Made by a program: the position numbers and the translations under genes
Assembly (NCBI GenBank): GCA_934149365.1
Contig: CAKPEI010000003.1
Span: 1-64,000 of the forward strand
Source of the DNA: an uncultured Clostridia bacterium
GTDB taxonomy: Bacteria; Bacillota; Clostridia; TANB77; CAG-465
DNA length: 64,000 bases
Direction: 5' to 3'
In this document: positions 16,916 to 24,409 of the stretch, in pieces
Layout: the number at the start of each line of letters is the position of its first letter
Numbering within the stretch: the stretch's first letter is position 1
The notes under the pieces: model-generated
What the model was told of the DNA's origin: nothing
What the model saw: the letters and a program-made list of their open reading frames with translations, nothing else
Database searches by the model: none

Positions 16916-18457
16916 ATGAGTAGAAAACAACATATGTTAATAATAATGGATGGAGTAGGTTTAAGTGATGAATTAGAGGGTAATGCTTTTAAGCAAGCCA
17001 AAACACCAAACCTTGATAGATTAATAGCTGAGTATCCAAATGCAAGTTTGGAATGTAAAGGCTTGGCAGTAGGACTTCCTGTAGGACAAATGGGAAATTC
17101 TGAAGTTGGACATATGAGTATAGGTGCAGGAAGAGTAATATATCAAGATTTAACATTAATATCTAAAGAAATAGATGAAGGTAAGTTCTTTGAGAATGAG
17201 GCCTTTAAACAAGCTATAGACCATGCTAAGGCAAATGATAGTGCTTTACATTTAATGGGACTTGTTTCAGACGGAGGCGTACATAGCCATATAAATCATT
17301 TATACGCTTTATTAAAACTTGCAAAAGATAGTGGACTTACTAAAGTTTATGTACATGCATTTATGGATGGTAGAGATACACCGCCTACTTCTGGTATGGA
17401 CTATTTGAAGAAATTAGAAGAAAAGATTAAAGAAATTGGTGTAGGAAAGATAGCAACAATATCAGGCAGATATTATGCAATGGATAGAGATAATAGATGG
17501 GAAAGAGAAACTCTTGCATATAACGCTCTTGTATTTGGTGAAGGTAATAAATTTAAAACAGTACAAAAAGCTATAGAAAATTCTTACGAAGCTCAAGAGT
17601 TTGATGAATTTATAAAGCCAATTGTTTTAGTTGATGAAAATAATGAAGCAGTTGGAAAAATTAAAGATAATGATGCTGCAATATTCTTTAACTTTAGACC
17701 AGATAGAGCAAGAGAAATAACAAGAGCTATAACTGATGATGAATTTGATCACATTGATAGACGTGGAGGTAAGGTAAAAAATATTAAATTTGTTACAATG
17801 ACAGAGTATGATGAGACAATTAAAAATGTTGTAGTTGCTTACAGAAAAGCTCCAATAATTAATACATTGGGTGAATATTTAAGCAAGAAAAATAAAACTC
17901 AATTAAGAATTGCAGAAACAGAAAAGTATGCTCATGTTACATTCTTCTTTAATGGTGGAGAAGAGAAGACATATAAAGGTGAAGATAGAATTTTAGTTCC
18001 ATCACCTAAAGTACCTACTTATGATATGAAGCCTGAAATGTCTGCATATGAAATAACAGACAAAGTAATTGAGGCAATTGAAAGTGAAAAGTATGATGTC
18101 ATAATAATGAATTTTGCAAATGGTGATATGGTAGGTCATACTGGAAACATGGAAAAAACTATAAAGGCAGTAGAAACTGTTGATGAATGTGTAGGAAAGA
18201 TAGTAGATGTTTTAGAGAAACTAGATGGTGAAGCTATAATAACTGCAGATCATGGAAATTGTGAGCAAATGATTGATTTAAAAACAGGTGAAGCAGTTAC
18301 ATCTCATACTACTAATAGAGTACCAATAATAGTAACAAGTAAAAGAGTTAAAGGAATTGAGTCTGGAGCTCTTACAGATATTTCACCTACAATTTTAGAA
18401 TTAATGGGAATGGATATTCCAGAAGAAATGACAGGAAAATCTTTAATTAGATTATAA
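16916..18457 (+). CDS. gpmI: 2,3-bisphosphoglycerate-independent phosphoglycerate mutase
   Basis: GpmI converts 3- to 2-phosphoglycerate with two Mn ions. The 513-residue protein has the alkaline-phosphatase-like metal sites: LIIMDGVG at the N-terminus, the phosphorylated Ser62 in QMGNSEVGH, HAFMDGRDTPP, FNFRPDRARE, and C-terminal NFANGDMVGHTG and TADHGNCEQM. Complete. It lies 17 bases after tpiA and 58 bases before eno. Confidence 0.96.
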   Translation: MSRKQHMLIIMDGVGLSDELEGNAFKQAKTPNLDRLIAEYPNASLECKGLAVGLPVGQMGNSEVGHMSIGAGRVIYQDLTLISKEIDEGKFFENEAFKQAIDHAKANDSALHLMGLVSDGGVHSHINHLYALLKLAKDSGLTKVYVHAFMDGRDTPPTSGMDYLKKLEEKIKEIGVGKIATISGRYYAMDRDNRWERETLAYNALVFGEGNKFKTVQKAIENSYEAQEFDEFIKPIVLVDENNEAVGKIKDNDAAIFFNFRPDRAREITRAITDDEFDHIDRRGGKVKNIKFVTMTEYDETIKNVVVAYRKAPIINTLGEYLSKKNKTQLRIAETEKYAHVTFFFNGGEEKTYKGEDRILVPSPKVPTYDMKPEMSAYEITDKVIEAIESEKYDVIIMNFANGDMVGHTGNMEKTIKAVETVDECVGKIVDVLEKLDGEAIITADHGNCEQMIDLKTGEAVTSHTTNRVPIIVTSKRVKGIESGALTDISPTILELMGMDIPEEMTGKSLIRL

Positions 18458-18515
18458 TAAAGATATAAATATATGTTTTTCATATTTATATATAGTAAAA
18501 TTAGGAGGTAATAGT

Positions 18516-19811
18516 ATGAAGCAATATTTAATGATTGAATCAGTTTATGGAAGAGAGGTATTAGATTCTAGAGGTAACCCAACTGTAGAAGTTGAAGTAA
18601 CAGTAGAAGGCGGTTTCGTTGGACGCGCTATAGTTCCTTCAGGAGCATCAACAGGAGCTTTTGAAGCTGTTGAATTAAGAGATGGCGATAAAAAAAGATA
18701 TTTAGGAAAAGGTGTTCAAAATGCAGTTGATAATGTAAATGATATAATTGCACCTGAAATAGAAGGACTAAATGCACTAGATCAAGTAGAAATAGATAGA
18801 ATTATGATTGAATTAGACGGAACAAAGAATAAAGCTAAATTAGGAGCAAATGCTATATTAGGAGTATCTTTGGCAGTAGCAAGAGCTGCAGCAGAAGCTT
18901 TAGGTATGTCATTATATAACTATATAGGTGGAGTAAATGGTAAAGTATTGCCAGTTCCTATGATGAACATATTAAATGGTGGAAAACACGCAGATAACAG
19001 TGTTAATGTTCAAGAATTTATGATAATGCCAGTTGGTGCTGAAAGTTTTAAAGAAGCATTAAGAATGTGTGCAGAAGTATTCCATAATTTAAAAGCAGTT
19101 TTAAAAGAAAAAGGATATGCTACATCTGTTGGTGACGAAGGAGGATTTGCTCCAAACTTATCTAAAGATGAAGAAGCTTTAGAAGTTATTGTTAGCGCAA
19201 TAGAAAAGGCTGGCTTTAAACCAGGAAAAGATTTTAAAATAGCAATTGATGCAGCTGCAACAGAAATGTATCAAGAAGATGGAACTTATCTATTCTGGAA
19301 AACAGGTGAAAAATTCACTAAGAAAGAAATGGTTGAGTATTGGGAAAACTTAGTAGAAAAATACCCAATAATATCATTAGAAGATGGTCTTGCAGAAGAA
19401 GATTGGGAAGGTTGGAAACTTCTTACTGAAAAATTAGGACATAAAATTCAATTAGTTGGTGATGATTTGTTTGTAACAAATACTGAAAGACTTTCTAAAG
19501 GAATTGAAAAAGGAGTAGCTAACAGCATTCTTATAAAAGTAAATCAAATAGGTACATTAACAGAAACATTAGATGCAATTTCTATGGCAAATAGAGCTGG
19601 TTATACAGCTGTTGTGTCACATAGATCTGGAGAAACAGAAGATACAACAATTGCAGATTTAGTTGTTGCTATGAATGCAGGTCAAATAAAGACAGGTGCA
19701 CCATCTAGAACAGATAGAGTGGCAAAATATAATCAACTTTTAAGAATAGAAGAAGAGTTAGGCTCATCTTCTGAATATTTAGGAAAAGATGCATTCTTTA
19801 GTATAAGATAA
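18516..19811 (+). CDS. eno: Enolase
   Basis: Enolase dehydrates 2-phosphoglycerate to phosphoenolpyruvate. The 431-residue protein has GREVLDSRGNPTVEVEV, the catalytic GDEGGFAPN, metal ligands in SLEDGLAEEDWEGW and LVGDDLFVTN, and the SHRSGETEDTTIADL signature. The start follows AGGAGGT. It closes the glycolytic operon and is followed by a strong hairpin terminator. Confidence 0.97.
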   Translation: MKQYLMIESVYGREVLDSRGNPTVEVEVTVEGGFVGRAIVPSGASTGAFEAVELRDGDKKRYLGKGVQNAVDNVNDIIAPEIEGLNALDQVEIDRIMIELDGTKNKAKLGANAILGVSLAVARAAAEALGMSLYNYIGGVNGKVLPVPMMNILNGGKHADNSVNVQEFMIMPVGAESFKEALRMCAEVFHNLKAVLKEKGYATSVGDEGGFAPNLSKDEEALEVIVSAIEKAGFKPGKDFKIAIDAAATEMYQEDGTYLFWKTGEKFTKKEMVEYWENLVEKYPIISLEDGLAEEDWEGWKLLTEKLGHKIQLVGDDLFVTNTERLSKGIEKGVANSILIKVNQIGTLTETLDAISMANRAGYTAVVSHRSGETEDTTIADLVVAMNAGQIKTGAPSRTDRVAKYNQLLRIEEELGSSSEYLGKDAFFSIR

Positions 19812-19827
19812 AATGGTATAAAAAAGC

Positions 19828-19866
19828 AGCTCATGTAAGTGTAATACACTTATGTGAGCTGTTATA
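19828..19866. terminator. Bidirectional terminator between eno and 19862 gene
   Basis: AGCTCATGTAAGTGT and ACACTTATGTGAGCT form a 15-bp stem with two wobbles and loop AAT, between convergent genes. Confidence 0.8.
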
Positions 19867-20446
19867 ATATATAACTTCCGCCTATTAAAGTTCCTATATA
19901 CATTAATAGTAATGTAGAAAAGAAACATATTGAAAATGTAAATAAACTTGCTGAAAACGAATAAAAGAAACCTATTTTTGGTTTGTTTGGTATTTCTATT
20001 AAAGAAGTTTGCGTTTGTTCATTTTCTGCAACATTTAAACTTTTAACGTTTTCTTTTTCAAATAATTTAGTCTTAAAAAAATTATATATCTTTTTATAAT
20101 CAATATTTGAAAGGTTTAAGCAAAATGCTTGTAAAATTATAAATAGTATAAAGCATAGTATATATGAAATAATTATATATATGTAGCTATTAAAACTATA
20201 ATCCCATTTCATAATCATTGAATATATCACGTTTACAGCATTTATATTAAACAATCTAAGCACAAAATATGTTCCAATTGTTGTGGTTGCAAACAAAATT
20301 ACAGATAACATCGCAGGAATAATCATTGTTACAAATTCATGACTTCTTTTAGTAACGCACCACAGTGCAAATTCCTGTACGGAACCTATAATTATGAGAA
20401 CAAGAAGTGCTATTAACAAAAACATAATAAATGAAAAAAATCCCAT
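19862..20446 (-). CDS. Hypothetical multi-span membrane protein
   Basis: The 194-residue protein is not recognised. It has about four hydrophobic spans (residues 3-24, 38-62, 85-110, 165-190). A charged loop of about 50 residues (KKIYNFFKTKLFEKENVKSL...) lies between spans three and four. It is convergent with eno and divergent from the uvrB promoter. A ribosome site (GGAGA) precedes the ATG. Transport or sensing cannot be inferred. Confidence 0.6.
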   Translation of the reverse strand: MGFFSFIMFLLIALLVLIIIGSVQEFALWCVTKRSHEFVTMIIPAMLSVILFATTTIGTYFVLRLFNINAVNVIYSMIMKWDYSFNSYIYIIISYILCFILFIILQAFCLNLSNIDYKKIYNFFKTKLFEKENVKSLNVAENEQTQTSLIEIPNKPKIGFFYSFSASLFTFSICFFSTLLLMYIGTLIGGSYIL

Positions 20447-20563
20447 AATAATCTCCTACACACTATAATGATATTTATTAAAAATCAGTTATAGAACTGT
20501 CATAGTGATTATATAGAAAAAACAAAAAAATGTCAATTATATTTTAGATATTTAGGATTATTA

Positions 20564-20592
20564 TTGACTAGTGAACGCACGTTTGATATACT
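20564..20592 (+). promoter_or_regulatory. Promoter of the uvrB locus with LexA-type SOS box
   Basis: TTGACT (20564-20569) and TATACT (20587-20592) with a 17-base spacer enclose GAACGCACGTTT (20573-20584). This matches the Gram-positive LexA/DinR box GAAC-N4-GTTY. Location between -35 and -10 fits repression. It precedes the original uvrB start and now also the inserted KilA-N gene. Confidence 0.75.
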
Positions 20593-20621
20593 ATATAAAG
20601 TATAGAAAAATAGGAGAAGGT

Positions 20622-20648
20622 AAAATGTTTAAATTACATTCACAGTTT
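20622..20648 (+). repeat. 27-bp direct repeat, left copy (uvrB start)
   Basis: This sequence is identical to 21641-21667. It holds the uvrB ATG and first codons. The two copies bracket the KilA-N cassette, about 1.0 kb, and suggest target duplication on insertion. Confidence 0.85.
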
Positions 20649-20665
20649 TAATCTATTAGTAATGA
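20625..20665 (+). pseudogene. Remnant of the original uvrB 5' end
   Basis: ATG at 20625 encodes MFKLHSQF and then stops (TAA). The next bases (TCTATTAGTAATGA) are a degraded match to the intact uvrB sequence CCTACTGGTGATCA at 21670. It keeps the SOS promoter and an AGGAGA ribosome site but makes at most an 8-residue peptide. Confidence 0.7.
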
Positions 20666-20723
20666 TAAATGTTGATTATGTATTAATCACGAATTTGGAA
20701 CGTTATAAAGCTTGGAGGAAAGA

Positions 20724-21593
20724 ATGAATAATAAGATTACAGCTAAAATAAATGTACAAAATAATTTAATAGGTGTTATGAGAATTAATAATAAAGATTA
20801 TATTTCTCTTACTGATTTGGCAAGATATAAAAATCCTAATAATCCAGGTGATGTTATAATAAAATGGATGAGTAATAAAAGTTCATTTGATTTTTATTGT
20901 TTATGGGAAGAATTATTTAATGAGGATTTTAAACTAGCGGAATCTGGCGAGTTTAAAAATGATTCAGCAAATCAGTCTTTTACTATGAGTCCATCTAGAT
21001 GGGTTAGTACAACTAATGCAAAAGGGTTCATAACTAAAAGAGGAAAATATAATGGTGGAACATTTGCTCATCCTGATATTGCTCTAGAGTTTGCTTCTTG
21101 GATAGATCCAGCTTTTAAGTTATATTTAATTCAAGAATTTGAAAGATTAAAATATAATGAAACATATCAAGGAAAAATAGAATGGTCAGTAAGAAGAAGC
21201 TTATCTAAAACAAATTATAGAATTCATACGGATAGTATTAAAGAAAATCTAGTACCAACACTTACGGATAAACAAAAATTGTTTGTATATGCAAATGAAG
21301 CAGATGTAATAAATGTAGCGTTATTTGGAATGACTGCAAAAGAATGGAGAGAAAACAACCCAGAACTAGATGGTAATATTAGAGATTATACTGATATTTT
21401 ACATTTGGTTGTTTTATCAAACTTAGAAGTATTGAATGCTAGTATGATAGAAAATAATATCAGTCAAAAAGAAAGACTTGAAAAATTAAATATGACCGCA
21501 AAAAGACAGATAACAATTTTGGCAAAAGATAGTAATGTTATTGGAATAACTAAATTAGATAATAAAAAATTAATTGGAAGTAAAAATGAATAA
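20724..21593 (+). CDS. KilA-N domain protein inserted in uvrB start
   Basis: The 289-residue protein carries a KilA-N DNA-binding domain (about residues 20-145: DYISLTDLARYKN, VIIKWMSNKSSFDFY, GTFAHPDIALEFASWIDPAFKLYLIQEFERLK), a fold common in phages and mobile elements. The C-terminal half (LTDKQKLFVYANEADVINVALFG...) is typical of long KilA-N proteins. ATG at 20724 with GGAGG upstream is preferred to TTG 20712. It lies between two copies of the first codons of uvrB, downstream of the LexA box, so it is probably SOS-expressed. No integrase is present. Cargo, regulator or selfish gene are all possible. Confidence 0.8.
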   Translation: MNNKITAKINVQNNLIGVMRINNKDYISLTDLARYKNPNNPGDVIIKWMSNKSSFDFYCLWEELFNEDFKLAESGEFKNDSANQSFTMSPSRWVSTTNAKGFITKRGKYNGGTFAHPDIALEFASWIDPAFKLYLIQEFERLKYNETYQGKIEWSVRRSLSKTNYRIHTDSIKENLVPTLTDKQKLFVYANEADVINVALFGMTAKEWRENNPELDGNIRDYTDILHLVVLSNLEVLNASMIENNISQKERLEKLNMTAKRQITILAKDSNVIGITKLDNKKLIGSKNE

Positions 21594-21640
21594 GTGTTGT
21601 ATGACTAAAGTATCAGACAAAAAAATGTAGGAGATGACAA

Positions 21641-21667
21641 AAAATGTTTAAATTACATTCACAGTTT
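21641..21667 (+). repeat. 27-bp direct repeat, right copy (uvrB start)
   Basis: Second copy of 20622-20648. Here the reading frame continues into uvrB. Confidence 0.85.
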
Positions 21668-23597
21668 AAACCTACTGGTGATCAACCAGAGGCAATAAAA
21701 AAATTAGTAGAAGGTATAAAGAAAGGGTATAATGCACAGACATTACTTGGAGTAACAGGTTCACGGAAAAACATTTACTATGGCTAATGTTATAAAGGAA
21801 GTAAATAAACCAACTATTATAATGGCTCATAATAAAACGTTAGCAGGACAATTATATAGTGAATTTAAAGAGTTTTTCCCTGAAAATGCCGTGGAATATT
21901 TTATAAGTTATTTTGATTATTACCAACCGGAAGCATATATAACTTCTACAGATACATACATAGAAAAAGATAGTAGTATTAATGATGAAATAGATAAACT
22001 TAGACACAGCGCTACTGCAGCTTTGTTTGAGAGAAAAGATGTTATAATAATAGCGAGTGTATCTGCAATATATTCTTTAGGTGATCCGGATTCATATAGC
22101 AATTTGACTTTATCAATAAGAGAAGGTATGCAAAAGTCAAGAGAAGAAGTTCTAGAAAAACTTATAGAAATGCAATATGAAAGAAATGATATAGAATTTA
22201 CCAGAGGTAAGTTTAGAGTTAAAGGTGATATTGTTGATGTTTTTGAAGTTGGAACAGATGAACATGCTTTAAGAATAGAGTTTTTTGGAGATGAAATTGA
22301 TAAAATATCATATATACATCCTGTAACTAGTAAAGTTATAGCAAGGGTTAAGCATGAACTTATATATCCAAAATCTCATTATGTAACACCTAAAGACAAA
22401 ATAGATAAAGCTATTGGTAGAATAAAAGAGGACCTAGAAATAAGGCTAAAGGAGTTAAGAGATCAAGATAAAATAGTAGAGGCATATAGATTAGAGCAAA
22501 GAGTTAATTTCGATATTGAAATGCTATCTGAAACTGGTTTTTGCCAAGGTATCGAAAACTACTCAATATATATGAGTGATAGAGAAAAGGGAAGTGCACC
22601 ATACACACTATTTGACTATATGGGAGACGACTTTCTAGTTATAATAGATGAATCACATGCAACTATTCCACAAATTGGAGCAATGTACAACGGTGATAGA
22701 GCAAGAAAAGAAAATCTAGTTGAATATGGTTTTAGACTTCCATCTGCTTTTGATAACAGACCTTTAAAATTTTCAGAATGGGAAGAAAAAGCAAAAGAGG
22801 TTATTTATGTTAGTGCTACTCCAGGAGACTATGAAAAGGCAAGAAGCAAACAAATAGTAGAACAAATAATTAGACCTACTGGTTTAGTAGATCCTAAAAT
22901 CATAGTTAAACCTACTGAAAATCAGATTGAAGATTTGATAGAAAATATAAAAGAAACGGTGGAAAAAGGTGAAAGAGTACTTGTTACTACTTTAACTAAA
23001 AAAATGGCAGAAGAGCTTACAAGTTATTTGGAAAATAAAGATATAAAGGTAAGATATATGCATTCTGACATAAAGGCACTAGAAAGACTAGATATAATAA
23101 AAGGTTTAAGAGAAGGTGTTTTTGACGTGCTTGTTGGAATAAACTTGTTAAGAGAAGGTCTTGATATTCCAGAAGTTTCACTGGTTGCAATACTTGATGC
23201 AGATAAAGAAGGTTTCTTAAGAAGTGAACGTTCTTTGATACAAACAATAGGAAGGGCTGCAAGAAATGACAAAGGAAGAGTAATAATGTATGCTGATGAG
23301 CTTACGCAGTCTATGGAAAAGGCTATATCAGAGACAAGCAGAAGAAGAAAAATTCAAACAGAGTATAATGAAAAACATGGAATAATACCTAAGACTATAA
23401 AGAAAGATATAAGAGATAGCATTAAGGCTACGTTTGATAGCAAAGAAGAAACAAACATAGAGGCAAAAGAAGGAGAAACAACAGAAGAAATGATAGATAG
23501 GTTAACTAAGGAAATGTTTGAATATGCTAAAAACTATGAGTTTGAAAAGGCAGCTATGATAAGAGATTTAATAAAAGATTTAAGTGATAATGTATAA
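21644..23597 (+). pseudogene. uvrB: Excinuclease ABC subunit B with a +1 frameshift in the Walker A motif
   Basis: UvrB is the damage-verifying helicase-like subunit of nucleotide excision repair. From ATG 21644 the sequence is normal (MFKLHSQFKPTGDQPEAI...TLLGVTGS). It then reaches CGG at 21764 and stops after 8 codons. Removing one C restores GSGKTFTMANVI, and the rest (21765-23597) is intact: the YYQPEAYI hairpin region, helicase motifs (LVIIDESHATIPQIG, RLPSAFDNRPL, VYVSATPG, LVGINLLREGLDIPEVSLVAILDADKEGFLRS, QTIGRAARN) and the C-terminal UVR domain. It could be a broken gene, a recoded gene, or a sequence error. ORF prediction alone would start wrongly at 21780 without the P-loop. Confidence 0.85.
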
Positions 23598-23606
23598 AAA
23601 TTATGT

Positions 23607-23646
23607 AAGGTATAGTTTAATAAAAATAAGCTATACCTTGAATTTT
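23607..23646 (+). terminator. Terminator after uvrB
   Basis: AAGGTATAG (23607-23615) and CTATACCTT (23631-23639) pair perfectly, followed by GAATTTTG. Confidence 0.65.
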
Positions 23647-23671
23647 GTCGAATTTTGAAAATCGATTTTTG

Positions 23672-23700
23672 TTGACAACTGTAAGAGTAGCCAGTATAAT
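23672..23700 (+). promoter_or_regulatory. Strong promoter for TnpB-like gene
   Basis: Perfect TTGACA (23672-23677) and TATAAT (23695-23700), spacer 17. Confidence 0.8.
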
Positions 23701-23755
23701 TAAATTATGTTAGTTCACATAAGTTTTATTTTTTTATTCAAAGGAGGAAATTGTT

Positions 23756-24313
23756 TTGTCTAGTAAAAATTTAATTCAAATATGTAGAATTTATCCAACA
23801 GATAAACAAAAAAAGATGATAGAAGATACATTTAACGCTTGTAGAGAAATACATAATTTAATTTTAAAGGAAAGGAGATACGTATACAATAAATTTATAT
23901 CATACGCACGTAGATGTTATATAAACAAAATTAAAGTTGAAGAAGATAGATTCTTTAAAAATAATGTTCCTATAAATAAATTTGAGGGAGTAAATAGAAA
24001 ATACGAAAATATAGATAGATTTGCAATATATAATGAACAACTATCTGTCATGGAAGAATATGATAAGTATTTTGCTGGGAAAGGTGCTTTTCCAGCAGAA
24101 AAGAAAGAGAACAAATATGGTATAAGGAAAGTTAATGATAATATACAAGTTAGCAAAAACTATATTAAATTGCCGTGCCTTGGAAATGTGAGAATAAATC
24201 AAAACAGTAGAATTCCTAATAATATAGATATATCAAAAGTGTTAGTAAGATGCAATAAAAAAGGTGAATACTATGTTGTGTTCATATTAAAAGATAGGAC
24301 ATTAAGAGCATAA
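23756..24313 (+). CDS. Truncated TnpB/OrfB-like protein (N-terminal part only)
   Basis: The 185-residue product resembles the N-terminal part of IS200/IS605 OrfB (TnpB): a helix-turn-helix start (RIYPTDKQKKMIEDTFNACREIHNLILKER) and the beta-barrel end (YIKLPCLGNVRI...ISKVLVRCNKKGEYYVVFIL). The RuvC nuclease, zinc ribbon and the rest of TnpB (usually about 370-400 residues) are absent, and no homologous continuation is seen after the stop. TTG start is supported by AAGGAGGAAA and a consensus promoter. Either a decaying IS remnant or a retained DNA/RNA-binding fragment. It separates uvrB from uvrA. Confidence 0.65.
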   Translation: MSSKNLIQICRIYPTDKQKKMIEDTFNACREIHNLILKERRYVYNKFISYARRCYINKIKVEEDRFFKNNVPINKFEGVNRKYENIDRFAIYNEQLSVMEEYDKYFAGKGAFPAEKKENKYGIRKVNDNIQVSKNYIKLPCLGNVRINQNSRIPNNIDISKVLVRCNKKGEYYVVFILKDRTLRA

Positions 24314-24361
24314 TGATTAGCAAAAAATTACAAATTGGTAGATTTTGATAAGTACAAATGT

Positions 24362-24390
24362 TTGCTTTTTGCATCTTGCTATGATATAAT
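24362..24390 (+). promoter_or_regulatory. Promoter of uvrA
   Basis: TTGCTT (24362-24367) and TATAAT (24385-24390), spacer 17, giving a very short leader before ATG 24410. No LexA box is seen here. Confidence 0.6.
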
Positions 24391-24409
24391 AATCGTTGGT
24401 GATTTTTTT

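Noticed and set aside
24335..24409. Extended uvrA N-terminus
   Set aside because: The in-frame extension covers the promoter -10 box and lacks similarity to UvrA; ATG 24410 gives the standard length.
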